Origin: Microvirga flavescens
GTDB lineage: Bacteria; Pseudomonadota; Alphaproteobacteria; Rhizobiales; Beijerinckiaceae
Direction of reading: 5' to 3'
Assembly (NCBI RefSeq): GCF_003290125.1
Contig: NZ_QMKH01000001.1
Coordinates: 248,001 to 312,000 of the forward strand
DNA: 64,000 bases
Shown in pieces: positions 28,799-41,893 of the stretch. The notes beneath the pieces are model-generated. The model was not told the origin of the DNA, made no database searches, and saw nothing but the letters and a program-made list of their open reading frames with translations. The stretch's first letter is position 1, and the number at the start of each line of letters is the position of its first letter. The position numbers and the translations under genes are program-made.

Positions 28799-29148
28799 GT
28801 AAGCGCCTCCAGAATACGCTGAGCGGCAATCTCGACAGATCCAATCACGAGACCGCTCGGCAGTCGCAGGATTTCGAACCCCTGCGGCATCAGCCAAAGA
28901 TCGCGGCGCTCATCCTTGAGGCGCTGTTCGTCGTTCTCATGCAACGGACCATCGACTTCGACGACGAGGCGCTTCTCCAAGCAAACGAAGTCGACCGTAT
29001 AAATTCCGATAGGAACCTGCCGCTTGAATTTGAAACCCAGCCGCCCGGCGCGCAAAACTTGCCACACCGCCTCTTCCGCGCGCGTAGGCTCACGGCGCTG
29101 CTGCTTTGCGAAGTCGCGATGCTCAGAGGAAATACGGAAGCGGGGCAT
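28774..29148 (-). CDS. DUF559 domain protein (Vsr/PD-(D/E)XK-like fold)
   Basis: 124 aa. Family blocks LRREPTRAEEAVWQVLR-like text (here QRREPTRAEEAVWQVLRAG), FKFKRQVPIGIYTVDFVCLEKRLVVEVDGPLH and KDERRDLWL are present; Asp of DFV and Glu of VEVDG are the expected PD-(D/E)XK acidic residues. The gene sits between two inverted 60-bp repeats. Its final residues (TAPSPDPR and stop) are read from the left repeat, and the start codon is 18 bp from the right repeat. The biochemical role of DUF559 is unknown, and nuclease activity is inferred from fold. Probably a repeat-associated mobile gene. Confidence 0.88.
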   Translation of the reverse strand: MPRFRISSEHRDFAKQQRREPTRAEEAVWQVLRAGRLGFKFKRQVPIGIYTVDFVCLEKRLVVEVDGPLHENDEQRLKDERRDLWLMPQGFEILRLPSGLVIGSVEIAAQRILEALTAPSPDPR

Positions 29149-29165
29149 GAGCTTTTGAAACCTTA

Positions 29166-29225
29166 TGCCCCCTCTCCCGACCCTCGCTCACGCGAGGGCC
29201 ACCCTCTCCCGCGAGGGGAGAGGGA
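29166..29225. repeat. 60-bp repeat, right copy, flanking the DUF559 gene
   Basis: Inverted partner of 28739-28798, begins TGCCCCCTCTCCCGACCCTC. It ends five bases before the lpdA stop codon (29231), so it also sits as a 3' hairpin for lpdA. Confidence 0.92.
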
Positions 29226-29230
29226 AGCGA

Positions 29231-30631
29231 TTACATATGAATCGCGCGCTTCTCCACCGCGAGGGCCGCTTCCTTCACCGCTTCGGCGAAGGTCGGGTGC
29301 GCGTGGCAGGAGCGGGCGATGTCTTCCGACGATGCGCCAAACTCCATGGCGATCACCGCCTCGTGGATCGATTCACCGGCGGTCGCGCCGATGATGTGAA
29401 CGCCGAGCACCTTGTCGGTCGCGGCATCGGCGAGGATCTTCACGAAGCCTTCGGTCAGCCCGATGGACTTCGCGCGGCCATTGGCCGTGAAGGGGAACTT
29501 GCCGACATTGTAGGCAATGCCCGCGGCCTTCAGCTCTTCTTCGGTCTTGCCGACGGCGGCAACTTCCGGCGCGGTGTAAACGACGCCGGGAATGACGTCG
29601 TAGTTCACATGGCCCGCCTTGCCCGCGAGAATTTCGGCCACCGCAACGCCCTCGTCCTCGGCCTTGTGCGCGAGCATCGGGCCCGCGATCACATCGCCGA
29701 TGGCATAGATGCCGGTGACGTTGGTGGAGAAATGCGCGTCGGTGAGGATGCGGCCTCGCGGGTCCTTCTGGATGCCGAGTTCATCGAGCCCGAGACCCTG
29801 CGTATAAGGCACGCGGCCGATGGCGACGAGCACCACGTCGGCTTCGATGGTCTCCGCAGCGCCGCCCGCTGCCGGTTCGATGGTGACGGTGGCGCTCTTT
29901 GCGCCCTTCCCCACCTTCGTAACTTTGGAGCCGAGCTTGAACGCAAAACCTTGCTTCGACAGCATACGCTGGAAGTTCTTGGCGACCTCGCCATCCATGC
30001 CGGGCAGGATGCGGTCGAGATATTCCACCACGGTCACCTCAGAGCCGAGGCGGCGCCACACGGAGCCGAGTTCGAGGCCGATGACGCCCGCGCCGATGAC
30101 GATGAGACGCTTCGGAATGCTCTCGAGTTCAAGCGCTCCGGTGGAGGAAACGACGACCTTCTCGTCGATCTCGACGCCGGGAAGGCGCGCGACGTCCGAA
30201 CCCGTCGCGATGAGGATGTTTTTCGTCTCGAGAATCTGCTTCGAGCCGTCCTCGGCGGTCACTTCCACCTGACCGGCGGCAGCAATGCGGCCGGTGCCGA
30301 GGAAGGCGTCGATCTTGTTCTTCTTGAGCAGGAACTCGACGCCCTTGGTGTTGCCGTCGATGCCTTCCTGCTTGAAGGCCATCATCTTCTTCACATCGAC
30401 CTTCGGCGTGCCGACACTGATGCCGAGTTTGTCGAAATGCGTGTTCGCATCCTCAAAGGCGTGCGAGGCGTGCAGCAGCGCCTTCGAGGGAATGCAGCCC
30501 ACATTGAGGCAGGTGCCGCCGTGGGTCTTGCGCTTTTCGACGACAGCGGTCTTCAGCCCGAGCTGCGCCGCGCGGATGGCGGCCACATAGCCGCCGGGGC
30601 CGGTGCCGATAACGATGAGATCGTAGGACAT
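29231..30631 (-). CDS. lpdA: Dihydrolipoyl dehydrogenase (E3)
   Basis: 466 aa from ATG at 30631 ([20 protein letters not shown] is the family N-terminus). FAD-binding GTGPGGY, redox-active disulfide in [13 protein letters not shown] (residues about 38-50), NAD site [15 protein letters not shown] and catalytic His-Glu in CHAHPTFAE all present. It reoxidises dihydrolipoamide of 2-oxo acid dehydrogenase complexes. It lies directly downstream of sucB, which makes it the E3 of the 2-oxoglutarate complex. Confidence 0.97.
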   Translation of the reverse strand: MSYDLIVIGTGPGGYVAAIRAAQLGLKTAVVEKRKTHGGTCLNVGCIPSKALLHASHAFEDANTHFDKLGISVGTPKVDVKKMMAFKQEGIDGNTKGVEFLLKKNKIDAFLGTGRIAAAGQVEVTAEDGSKQILETKNILIATGSDVARLPGVEIDEKVVVSSTGALELESIPKRLIVIGAGVIGLELGSVWRRLGSEVTVVEYLDRILPGMDGEVAKNFQRMLSKQGFAFKLGSKVTKVGKGAKSATVTIEPAAGGAAETIEADVVLVAIGRVPYTQGLGLDELGIQKDPRGRILTDAHFSTNVTGIYAIGDVIAGPMLAHKAEDEGVAVAEILAGKAGHVNYDVIPGVVYTAPEVAAVGKTEEELKAAGIAYNVGKFPFTANGRAKSIGLTEGFVKILADAATDKVLGVHIIGATAGESIHEAVIAMEFGASSEDIARSCHAHPTFAEAVKEAALAVEKRAIHM

Positions 30632-30649
30632 GGGAAGCATCCCCTTGAA

Positions 30650-30741
30650 CGTCATGGCCGGGCTTGTCCCGGCCATCCACGTCTTGGGACGGCCGCCCGG
30701 CACAAAAGGCGTGGATGCCCGGCACGAGGCCGGGCATGACG
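30650..30741. repeat. Palindromic intergenic repeat between sucB and lpdA
   Basis: Outer arms CGTCATGGCCGGGC...CATCCACG and CGTGGATGCCC...GGGCATGACG. The same family occurs between mdh and sucC (37171-37259). It fills the sucB-lpdA gap and may separate expression of E3 from E1-E2. Confidence 0.85.
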
Positions 30742-30751
30742 AAGCGTTTTC

Positions 30752-31972
30752 TTAGAGGTCGAGAACGAGACGCGCCGGATCCTCAAGCGCTTCCTTGACG
30801 CGCACGAGGAAGGTCACGGCTTCCTTGCCGTCGACGATGCGGTGATCGTAGGAGAGCGCGAGATACATCATCGGGCGGATGACGATCTGGCCGTTCTTCA
30901 CCACCGGGCGCTCCTCAATGCGGTGCATGCCGAGAATGCCCGACTGCGGTGCGTTGAGGATCGGGGTGGAGAGCAGCGAACCGTAGATGCCGCCGTTGGT
31001 GATGGTGAAGGTGCCGCCCTGCATCTCGTCGATGGAGAGCTTGCCGTCACGGGCGCGCTTGCCGAAATCGGAGATGGTCTTCTCGATGCCGGCGACCGAG
31101 AGCAGATCCGCATCGCGCACTACGGGAACCACGAGGCCCTTCTCGGTGCCGACCGCGATGCCGATGTGGTAGTAGTTCTTGTAGACGAGATCGGTGCCGT
31201 CGATCTCGGCGTTGACCGCCGGGATGTCCTTCAGCGCCTGGATCACCGCCTTGGTGAAGAAGCCCATGAAGCCGAGCTTGGTGCCGTGCTTCTTCTCGAA
31301 GACGTCCTTGTACTGGCTACGCAGATTCATCACCGCACTCATGTCCACGTCGTTGAACGTGGTGAGCATGGCGGCGGTGTTCTGCGCGTCCTTGAGGCGA
31401 CGCGCGATGGTCTGGCGCAGCTTCGTCATCTTCACGCGCTCTTCGCGCCCGGCATCGGCCGGCGCGGAGGGAGCGCGAACCTGAACCGGAGCGCTCGGAG
31501 CCGCAGCGGCGGCAGCGCCGCCCGCGATGGCGGCGAGCATGTCGCCCTTGGTCACGCGGCCATCCTTGCCGGTGCCGGCGACGGCAGCCGGGGAGACGCC
31601 GCTTTCAGCCGCGAGACGGCCGACCGCTGGGCCGGGCTCCTTGGCGGCAGCTGGAGCGGCGGCAGGCGCAGGCGCTGCAGCAGGAGCAGCCTTCGGCGCT
31701 TCCGCCTTGGGAGCCGGAGCTGCAGCGGCAGCGCCGCCTTCGATCACCGAGCCGAGCAGCGCGCCAGGGGTCACCGTCTCGCCGTCCTTGGCGACGATGT
31801 CGCCGAGGGTGCCCGCGGCGGGGGCATTGACCTCAAGGGTCACCTTGTCGGTCTCGAGCTCCAGCACGGGCTCGTCGGCCTTCACGGGGTCGCCGGGCTT
31901 CTTGAACCAGCGGCCGATGGTGGCCTCTGAAACGGATTCGCCAAGGGTGGGTACGCGGATTTCGGTCGCCAT
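30752..31972 (-). CDS. sucB: 2-oxoglutarate dehydrogenase E2 (dihydrolipoyl succinyltransferase)
   Basis: 406 aa. Lipoyl domain with the modified Lys in ETDKVTLEV (about residue 43), Ala/Pro-rich linker (about 78-115), E3-binding domain [25 protein letters not shown] (shorter fragments seen), second linker, then the catalytic domain ending with [15 protein letters not shown]-terminal [19 protein letters not shown] is diagnostic for E2o. It passes succinyl groups to CoA inside the multienzyme core. Downstream of sucA by 63 bp. Confidence 0.97.
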   Translation of the reverse strand: MATEIRVPTLGESVSEATIGRWFKKPGDPVKADEPVLELETDKVTLEVNAPAAGTLGDIVAKDGETVTPGALLGSVIEGGAAAAAPAPKAEAPKAAPAAAPAPAAAPAAAKEPGPAVGRLAAESGVSPAAVAGTGKDGRVTKGDMLAAIAGGAAAAAAPSAPVQVRAPSAPADAGREERVKMTKLRQTIARRLKDAQNTAAMLTTFNDVDMSAVMNLRSQYKDVFEKKHGTKLGFMGFFTKAVIQALKDIPAVNAEIDGTDLVYKNYYHIGIAVGTEKGLVVPVVRDADLLSVAGIEKTISDFGKRARDGKLSIDEMQGGTFTITNGGIYGSLLSTPILNAPQSGILGMHRIEERPVVKNGQIVIRPMMYLALSYDHRIVDGKEAVTFLVRVKEALEDPARLVLDL

Positions 31973-32035
31973 GATCGTCTTGATGTTCTGGGCCCAAAGG
32001 CCGGTGAAAAGGAAACGTTTGACCTTCGCGGCGCT

Positions 32036-34996
32036 TTAAGCCGCGAAAGCCTCGTCAAGGAAAGCTTGCAGTTGCGCCTGGTGCTTGGACATCAAGCCCG
32101 TCGCGGTGGCGGCGGAGGCGGGGCGGCCCACATAGCGCGGACGATCCACCTTGGAGCCTGCGGTCTTGAGCACCCACTCGAGATAGGGCTCGACGAAGGT
32201 CCAGGAGCCCATGTTCTTGGGTTCTTCCTGGCACCACACCACATCCGCCTTCTTGAAGCGGGCGAGTTCCGCCGCCAGCGACTTCGCCGGGAACGGGTAG
32301 AGCTGCTCGACGCGCATCAGGTAAACGTCATCGATCCCACGCTTCTCGCGCTCCTCGTAGAGGTCGTAGAAGACCTTGCCGGAGCAGATCACGACGCGGC
32401 GGATCTTGTCGTCCTTCACGAGCTTCACGCTGTCGCCGAGGCGCTGCGCGTCGTCCTGCAGAACGCGGTGGAACGAGGTTCCTTCCGAGATCGCCGAAAG
32501 CGACGACACGGCGCGCTTGTGGCGCAGGAGCGACTTCGGCGTCATCAGGATCAGCGGCTTGCGGAACTCGCGCTTCAGCTGACGGCGCAGGATGTGGAAG
32601 TAGTTCGACGGCGTCGTGCAGTTCGCGACCTGCATGTTGTCCTCGGCGCACATCTGCAGCCAGCGCTCGAGGCGGGCGGAGGAATGCTCCGGTCCCTGAC
32701 CTTCATAGCCGTGCGGCAGGAGGCAGACGAGGCCCGACATGCGCAGCCACTTGCGCTCGCCCGACGAGATGAACTGGTCGAACACCACCTGTGCGCCGTT
32801 GGCGAAATCGCCGAACTGCGCTTCCCATAGCGTCAGCGCGTTGGGCTCGGAGAGGGTGTAGCCATACTCGAAGCCGAGCACCGCCTCTTCCGAAAGCATC
32901 GAGTTGATGACCTCGTAGCGAGCCTGGTTCTCGGAGATGTGGTTGAGGTTCGTATAGCGTTCCTCGTTCTCCTGATCGGTGAGAACCGAGTGGCGCTGCG
33001 AGAAGGTGCCGCGCTCGCAATCCTGACCGGAGAGACGCACGCGGTGGCCTTCGACGAGGAGCGAACCGAAGGCGAGCGCTTCCGCCATCGCCCAATCGAT
33101 GCCCTCGCCCGTTTCCATCATCTTCTTGCGGTTGTCGAGGAAGCGCTGGATCGTGCGGTGAAGGTGGAAGCCTTCCGGAATGGTGGTGAGCGCCTTCGCG
33201 ATGTTCTGCAAGGTCGCCACCGAAACGCCGGTCTGGCCACGGCGCGGATCGTCCTGATCCTCACGCACGGCCTTGAGGCCGGCCCAGCGACCGTCGAGCC
33301 AATCGGCCTTGTTGGGCTTGTAGTTGGAGGCGATGTCGAATTCCGCGTCGAGCTTCGAGCGCCAGGAGTTCTTCATCTCCTCCACCTCGGCCTCGGTGAC
33401 GACGCCTTCGGAGAGAAGCTTCTTGGAATAGATCTCCAGGATCGAGGGATGCGAGCGGATCTTGCGGTACATGAGCGGCTGTGTGAACGCCGGCTCATCG
33501 CCCTCGTTGTGGCCAAAGCGGCGATAGCAGAACATGTCCACCACCACAGGCTTCTGGAACTTCTGACGATACTCGGTCGCGACTTTGGCCGCGAACACCA
33601 CCGCCTCCGGATCGTCGCCGTTCACATGGAAGATCGGCGCTTCGACCATCTTCGCCACATCCGACGGATAGGGCGAGGAACGCGAGAAGCGCGGATCGGT
33701 GGTGAAGCCGATCTGGTTGTTGATGATGAAGTGGATCGAGCCGCCCGTGCGATGCCCGCGCAGGCCCGACAGGCCGAGGCATTCCGCCACCACGCCCTGA
33801 CCGGCGAAAGCGGCATCGCCGTGAATGAGCAGCGGCATCACCGCCGTGCGGTTGTCCGCCGTGCAGCCATGCTGATCCTGCTTGGCGCGCACCTTGCCGA
33901 GCACCACCGGATCGACGATCTCGAGGTGCGAGGGGTTTGCGGTCAGCGACAGGTGGACGTTGTTATCGTCGAAGGTGCGATCGCTCGAAGCGCCGAGATG
34001 GTACTTCACGTCGCCCGAGCCTTCCACGTCGTCAGGGGCGAACGAGCCGCCCTTGAACTCGTGGAACAACGCGCGGTGCGGCTTGCCCATCACCTGGGTC
34101 AGCACGTTGAGGCGGCCGCGGTGGGCCATGCCGAACACGATTTCCTGACAGCCGAGATTGCCACCGCGCTTGATGATCTGTTCCAGCGCCGGAATGAGCG
34201 ACTCGCTGCCGTCCAAGCCGAAACGCTTGGTGCCGGTGTATTTCAGATCGAGAAACTTCTCGAAGCCTTCCGCCTCGACGATCTTGTTGAGGATGGCGCG
34301 CTTGCCTTCCTTCGTGAAGGTGATCTCCTTATCGGGACCTTCGATACGCTCCTGGATCCAGGCCTTCTCGACCGGATCGGAGATGTGCATGAACTCGACG
34401 CCGAGCGTCTGGCAATACGTGCGCTCGAGAATGGCGACGATCTCGCGGATGGTGCCGAATTCGAGGCCGAGCACGTTATCGAGGAAAATCTTGCGGTCCC
34501 AATCGGCTTCCGTGAAACCGTAATGGGACGGGTGCAGCTCCTCGTCGCTCGGACGCGGGTTGATGTCGAGCGGGTCGAGCTTGGCGTGAAGGTGGCCGCG
34601 CACGCGATAGGCGCGGATCAGCATGATCGCGCGCACGGAATCGCGGGTCGATTGCAGCACCTGTTCGGGGCTGATCTCGGCGCCCTTGGCGGTAGCCTTC
34701 GCCTTGATCTTGTCGCCGACGGCCTTTTCGACCTGAGCCCAGTTACCGTCGAGCGCCGAGACGAGTTCGCCGTTCGCCGGAATCGGCCAGTTCGGCTTTT
34801 CCCAGGACGCCCCGCGCGCATTGGCCAGAACCGCCTGCTTGTCGTCTTTCAGCGCGCCGAAGAACGCCTGCCACTCGGCATCGACCGAGGCGGGGTTTTC
34901 CTCATAGCGGGCGTAGAGATCCTCAATGTAGGACGCATTCGCCCCGTAGAGGAAAGCGGTGTTGAGAAACTTCTCGTTGGCGTCTTGGCGGGACAT
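32036..34996 (-). CDS. sucA: 2-oxoglutarate dehydrogenase E1 component
   Basis: 986 aa thiamine-diphosphate enzyme of full length. N-terminal E2-contact segment ([21 protein letters not shown]), then [17 protein letters not shown], ThDP/Mg motif [34 protein letters not shown] and C-terminal [20 protein letters not shown]. Decarboxylates 2-oxoglutarate and charges the E2 lipoyl arm. The gene starts after a hairpin that separates it from sucD. Confidence 0.98.
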   Translation of the reverse strand: MSRQDANEKFLNTAFLYGANASYIEDLYARYEENPASVDAEWQAFFGALKDDKQAVLANARGASWEKPNWPIPANGELVSALDGNWAQVEKAVGDKIKAKATAKGAEISPEQVLQSTRDSVRAIMLIRAYRVRGHLHAKLDPLDINPRPSDEELHPSHYGFTEADWDRKIFLDNVLGLEFGTIREIVAILERTYCQTLGVEFMHISDPVEKAWIQERIEGPDKEITFTKEGKRAILNKIVEAEGFEKFLDLKYTGTKRFGLDGSESLIPALEQIIKRGGNLGCQEIVFGMAHRGRLNVLTQVMGKPHRALFHEFKGGSFAPDDVEGSGDVKYHLGASSDRTFDDNNVHLSLTANPSHLEIVDPVVLGKVRAKQDQHGCTADNRTAVMPLLIHGDAAFAGQGVVAECLGLSGLRGHRTGGSIHFIINNQIGFTTDPRFSRSSPYPSDVAKMVEAPIFHVNGDDPEAVVFAAKVATEYRQKFQKPVVVDMFCYRRFGHNEGDEPAFTQPLMYRKIRSHPSILEIYSKKLLSEGVVTEAEVEEMKNSWRSKLDAEFDIASNYKPNKADWLDGRWAGLKAVREDQDDPRRGQTGVSVATLQNIAKALTTIPEGFHLHRTIQRFLDNRKKMMETGEGIDWAMAEALAFGSLLVEGHRVRLSGQDCERGTFSQRHSVLTDQENEERYTNLNHISENQARYEVINSMLSEEAVLGFEYGYTLSEPNALTLWEAQFGDFANGAQVVFDQFISSGERKWLRMSGLVCLLPHGYEGQGPEHSSARLERWLQMCAEDNMQVANCTTPSNYFHILRRQLKREFRKPLILMTPKSLLRHKRAVSSLSAISEGTSFHRVLQDDAQRLGDSVKLVKDDKIRRVVICSGKVFYDLYEEREKRGIDDVYLMRVEQLYPFPAKSLAAELARFKKADVVWCQEEPKNMGSWTFVEPYLEWVLKTAGSKVDRPRYVGRPASAATATGLMSKHQAQLQAFLDEAFAA

Positions 34997-35024
34997 GGCA
35001 ATACTCGATCCAATTATACGAAAC

Positions 35025-35050
35025 GGCCGCCCCAGCCTTCCGGGGCGGCC
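35025..35050 (-). terminator. GC hairpin between sucD and sucA
   Basis: GGCCGCCCC (35025-35033) and GGGGCGGCC (35042-35050) form a nine-pair stem with an eight-base loop, starting nine bases after the sucD stop and followed in the minus direction by GTTTCGT. The short T-run suggests partial termination or an mRNA-processing stem. Confidence 0.55.
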
Positions 35051-35059
35051 CGTGTGGCT

Positions 35060-35947
<888 letters not shown>

Positions 35948-35957
35948 CTGAAGCCTC

Positions 35958-37157
<1,200 letters not shown>

Positions 37158-37170
37158 GTGTTTTTCTCTC

Positions 37171-37259
37171 CGTCATGCCCTGGCTTGGCCCGGGCATCCA
37201 CGCCTGTTGCGGCGTGGCGGTTGAAGACGTGGATGGCCGGGACGGGCCCGGCCATGACG
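37171..37259. repeat. Palindromic intergenic repeat between mdh and sucC
   Basis: Outer arms CGTCATGCCC...GGGCATCCACG and ACGTGGATGGCCGGG...GGCCATGACG. Same family as 30650-30741. Confidence 0.85.
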
Positions 37260-37267
37260 CGTTTGGC

Positions 37268-38302
<1,035 letters not shown>

Positions 38303-38415
38303 TCAAGCCAACAAAACGTTAAGCGGCAAGCCGTTCAGGCTCGGAGCCGAGCGCAATGGCGGGCCCTCTGGAAAACAAGCTATATTTTACAATGATTTAA
38401 GGCCGGGAGGCGGCT

Positions 38416-38451
38416 CATGAATTTCATGTTACAAAATTTTAAATCTGTAAC
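38416..38451. promoter_or_regulatory. Two adjacent inverted repeats in the AT-rich mdh upstream region
   Basis: CATGAATTTCATG (38416-38428) is a perfect dyad and GTTACA (38428-38433) ... TGTAAC (38446-38451) another, sharing one base. They sit six bases from the TetR-gene stop codon. They could be an operator for that regulator or for control of mdh, or a weak terminator of the tetR gene. Confidence 0.35.
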
Positions 38452-38456
38452 TAAAG

Positions 38457-39065
38457 CTACAGGATGCCCCGTTCGAGGGTCCTCAGAACCACCCGGCTCA
38501 TGGCCGCGAGGCGGCTGTCCAGAACGGCTTGCGGCATCTCCGCATCGAGCCTCACGGCAAGCGGGTTGATGAAGCGATAGACCGCATCGCCGATGAAGGA
38601 TAAGGCCCGCTCGCGGTCCCTCGGGTCGAACTTGCCGGTCACCACCCCTTCGTCCAGCACCCGCTCGATCAGCTGCCGCACTCGCGCCCGGTGCTTGCGG
38701 ACGAGGAGTTGGGATTTCTCGGTGACGGTGCAATAGACGTCGAAAAGGTGCCGGTTCTCGGTCAAAAGGTCCCGGTGCGTGCGCGCCCAGGCCTGAATGA
38801 GGCGCTCCAGCTTGTCGTCGGCAGGGTCCGGCGCATCGGCGATGCCGGCGATCGTGACCTCGAGCTCTTTCAGCCATTGGGCGACGACCGCGTTGATGAG
38901 CTCCGCCTTGGAGGGAAAGTAGCGGTAGACGTTGGCGTGGGTCATCCCCGCCGCCTGCGCGACGCTGACCACGGTGACGCTCCGCGCGCCGCCATGCCGC
39001 AATTGCTCGGCGGCGATGTTCAGGAGGTGCATATCCACCGGCACCGAATGGCGGATGTTCTTCAT
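38457..39065 (-). CDS. TetR family transcriptional regulator
   Basis: 202 aa. N-terminal helix-turn-helix: AEQLRHGGARSVTVVSVAQAAGMTHANVYRYFPSKAEL-type text (residues about 18-55), with VYRYFPSKAELI being the classic recognition-helix end. The C-terminal ligand domain (HLFDVYCTVTEKSQLLVRKHRARV...) is typical of a TetR_C subfamily common in alphaproteobacteria. Ligand and targets are unknown. It is divergent from the NRAMP gene (198 bp), which makes that gene the first candidate target. Confidence 0.92.
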   Translation of the reverse strand: MKNIRHSVPVDMHLLNIAAEQLRHGGARSVTVVSVAQAAGMTHANVYRYFPSKAELINAVVAQWLKELEVTIAGIADAPDPADDKLERLIQAWARTHRDLLTENRHLFDVYCTVTEKSQLLVRKHRARVRQLIERVLDEGVVTGKFDPRDRERALSFIGDAVYRFINPLAVRLDAEMPQAVLDSRLAAMSRVVLRTLERGIL

Positions 39066-39263
39066 GGGTCCAGGCCTGATGCGGGCTCAATCGTGAACCC
39101 CGGCTTTGCCGAGACCGCGCTCTGATGGATTGAACCGGCGCGCGATCTTTCCGGGCCAACCGTTACCACCCTGCCATGCCCTGCGCTAGGCGCGTGGCCG
39201 CTTGACGGGCCCTTGCGCGACCTCGACATATACGGGGCGGGGCGCAAGGCGCCCCCGCTTCTC

Positions 39264-40550
39264 ATGTCAGGACTCCCCGTGGTCAAACCGCCGAGAAAGC
39301 GCCGCTCCATCGCCAGCCTGCTCGGTCCGGGCCTCGTCACAGGAGCAGCGGATGACGATCCGAGCGGCATTGCGACCTATTCGCAGACGGGGGCGCAGAC
39401 GGGTTTCGGCCTGTTGTGGACGGTCTTCCTGACAACGCCGTTCATGGTAGCGATCCAGACCATCAGCGCCCGCATCGGCGCCATCACGGGGCGAGGCATC
39501 GTCGCCAATGCCAGGACGATCTATCCGCGCAGCCTGGTGGTCGTGCTGGTCGCGCTGTTGTGCGGGGCGAACATTATCAACATCGCCGCCGACCTCGCGG
39601 CGATGGGGCAAGCCGTCGAAATGCTCGTCGGCGGGCCCGTCCATGTCTACTCCGCTGTTCTTGGCCTGTTTTGCCTGCTGCTTGAGGTTTTCGTGTCCTA
39701 CCGGCGCTATGCGCCCTACCTCAAGTTTCTGACCCTCGCCCTCTTCGCTTATGTCGCCGCTGCGTTCAGCATCGGCGTTCCGTGGGGCGAGGTGCTGCGC
39801 GAGACGTTCCTGCCGCGCTTCTCGACCGATGCGAATTACTGGTTCCTCGTCGTCGCGATCCTCGGCACGACGATCAGCCCCTACCTGTTCTTCTGGCAGG
39901 CCGCCGAGGAGGTGGAGGAGGAGAACATCAAGAAGCTGAAGAGCTTCGATCACTCACGTAAACGAGCACAGGCCAAGCTGCGGGCGATCAGCATCGACAC
40001 CTGGATCGGGATGATCTTCTCCAACTCCGTCGCCTTCTTCATCATCGTCACGACCGCCGCCACACTCCACAAGAGCGGCGTCACCGACATTCAGACCGCC
40101 TCGCAGGCCGCCGAGGCGCTGCGCCCCATCGCGGGGCCGTTCACGTTCTTCGTCTTCGCCGCGGGCATCATCGGCACGGGGTTGCTCGCGGTTCCCGTTC
40201 TCGCAGGCTCCGCCGCCTACGCGGTCGCCGATGCCTTCGGCTGGCGCAACAGCCTCGAATTGAGCCTGCTTGAAGCGCGTGGCTTCTACTTCATCCTCGG
40301 CTGCGCGACACTTCTCGGCATCGCGCTCACCTTCTCCTCCATCGACCCGATCAAGCTGCTGCTCTGGAGCGCCGTTATCAACGGCATCGCGGCGGTGCCG
40401 ATCATGGCGCTGATGATGGGGATCATCACCAGCAAGAAGGTTCTTGGACGTTACACCGCCAAGCCTTGGCTCGCCTGGGCGGGATGGGGCGCGACGGCGC
40501 TGATGGGGCTGACAGTGCTCGCCCTTCTCCTCAGCCTGTTCCTGCCCTGA
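39264..40550 (+). CDS. NRAMP family divalent metal transporter-like protein
   Basis: 428 aa with about eleven membrane segments. Start ATG 39264 (MSGLPVVKPPRKRRS) is used; an in-frame TTG at 39213 would add 17 residues. TM1 reads GPGLVTGAADDDPSGIATYSQ-like, so the canonical DPGN is DPSG. The TM6 equivalent is TTISPYLFFWQAAEEVEEE, with no MPH motif. Both deviations are shared with a large bacterial COG1914 branch whose ion is often not Mn/Fe. Possible substrates include Mg, but this is inference. Convergent with zapE across a hairpin repeat. Confidence 0.87.
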   Translation: MSGLPVVKPPRKRRSIASLLGPGLVTGAADDDPSGIATYSQTGAQTGFGLLWTVFLTTPFMVAIQTISARIGAITGRGIVANARTIYPRSLVVVLVALLCGANIINIAADLAAMGQAVEMLVGGPVHVYSAVLGLFCLLLEVFVSYRRYAPYLKFLTLALFAYVAAAFSIGVPWGEVLRETFLPRFSTDANYWFLVVAILGTTISPYLFFWQAAEEVEEENIKKLKSFDHSRKRAQAKLRAISIDTWIGMIFSNSVAFFIIVTTAATLHKSGVTDIQTASQAAEALRPIAGPFTFFVFAAGIIGTGLLAVPVLAGSAAYAVADAFGWRNSLELSLLEARGFYFILGCATLLGIALTFSSIDPIKLLLWSAVINGIAAVPIMALMMGIITSKKVLGRYTAKPWLAWAGWGATALMGLTVLALLLSLFLP

Positions 40551-40592
40551 AGCATTTTCAAGAAAAGTGGACGCCACTTTTCGTGAAATGCG
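40551..40592. repeat. Palindromic repeat forming a hairpin between the NRAMP gene and zapE
   Basis: AGCATTTTCAAGAAAAGTGG, three bases, CCACTTTTCGTGAAATGCG. Near-perfect inverted repeat starting right after the NRAMP stop codon. It belongs to the Rhizobiales repeat class that also appears at 52739 and 63431 in other variants, and may act as a 3' stem. Confidence 0.7.
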
Positions 40593-40606
40593 TTTGCCCT
40601 GACCTT

Positions 40607-41803
40607 TCAGGTCTCGACCAGCCCGGTGCTCTGGCCGGTGCTGGCGGAATCCGGCGGCCCATGCGGTAGCGCCAGATATTCCTCCGAACGCATTTCGATC
40701 AGCCGCGACACGGTGCGGTCGAACTCGAACGCCTCACGCCCCTCATCCGCGACATAGAGTTCCGTCACCTCCGTCTCGGCGGAGGCGAGAAGCTTCACAT
40801 GCGCATCGTAGAGCCCATCGATGAGGATGATGAGGCGCTTGGCCTCGTTGCGCCGCTCGTAAGTGAGCCGGGGAATATCCTCGAGGATAACCGTGTCGAA
40901 CTGCTCGGCGATGGCGAGATAGTCGGACGCGCCGAGCGGCTTCGAGCAGAGATCGGGAAAACGAAAGCGCGCCACGCCGCCCGCCGCTTCCGGCACCTCG
41001 ACCTCATGCCCCTTCACGGTGAGCGTCACCGGCGCGCCCTTCGCGCGGCCCGTGAGTCGCAGGAACGCCTGATCGAGGGCATGGCGCGAAGCCGCATCGG
41101 CGGGCGCGTAGAAGACAGGCGCGCCCGCAAGCTTCTCAAGCCGGAAATCGGTGCGGGAATCGAGGCGCAGCACGTCCATCCGCTGCTGCAGAAGCGCGAT
41201 GAACGGCAGAAAGAGCGTACGGTTGAGACCGCCTTCATAAAGCCGCTGCGGCTCCACGTTCGATGTCGCCACAACCACGACGCCATACTCGAACAACACC
41301 GTGAAGAGACGCCCGAGGATCATCGCATCGGCGATGTCGGTCACGGTGAACTCGTCGAAGCAGAGCACCCAGGCTTCCTGCGCGAGCGCGTCCGCCACGG
41401 GCCTGATCGGATCGTCGCCTTTGACCTTGCCTTCCTTCAGCTTCTGTCGCCAGACGTGAATGCGCTCATGCACGTCGGCCATGAAGGCGTGGAAATGCAC
41501 CCGGCGCTTGCGCACCACCGGCAGCGCCGCGAAGAACAGATCCATGAGCATGGTCTTGCCGCGCCCGACCGAACCCCAGACATAGAGTCCCTTGGGAGGT
41601 GGCGGTGGATTGCGCTTGCCGAAGAAGCGCCCGAGCGCGCTGGGGCGGCGGGCGATGCGGTGCTCGGACAAGACCGATACCAGCGCATCGAGTTTTCCGA
41701 TCAGCGCTACCTGCGCCGGATCGCGCTCGATGGCGCCGGAGGCGACAAGCGCCTCATAGCGGGCCGAGACGGTTTCGGAAGAAAGGGAAGCGGTATCGTT
41801 CAC
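40607..41803 (-). CDS. zapE: Cell division protein ZapE (AFG1-type ATPase)
   Basis: 398 aa P-loop ATPase of the AFG1/ZapE family. Walker A GSVGRGKTML (about residues 77-86), Walker B VLCFDEFTVTDIADA and family text RVHFHAFMADVHERIH. In E. coli the homologue modulates Z-ring constriction; mitochondrial AFG1 is linked to protein quality control. In alphaproteobacteria it usually lies near the TCA/sdh genes, as here, which suggests a respiratory-complex link (inference). Confidence 0.95.
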   Translation of the reverse strand: MNDTASLSSETVSARYEALVASGAIERDPAQVALIGKLDALVSVLSEHRIARRPSALGRFFGKRNPPPPPKGLYVWGSVGRGKTMLMDLFFAALPVVRKRRVHFHAFMADVHERIHVWRQKLKEGKVKGDDPIRPVADALAQEAWVLCFDEFTVTDIADAMILGRLFTVLFEYGVVVVATSNVEPQRLYEGGLNRTLFLPFIALLQQRMDVLRLDSRTDFRLEKLAGAPVFYAPADAASRHALDQAFLRLTGRAKGAPVTLTVKGHEVEVPEAAGGVARFRFPDLCSKPLGASDYLAIAEQFDTVILEDIPRLTYERRNEAKRLIILIDGLYDAHVKLLASAETEVTELYVADEGREAFEFDRTVSRLIEMRSEEYLALPHGPPDSASTGQSTGLVET

Positions 41804-41893
41804 GGCTTGAACGGATACTCCCCTCGCTTGAGAAGAGCAATCCAGCCGGGATTGCTCTCTCCCTCATCTTGAGAGCCTGTTTGGAAATGCAGA

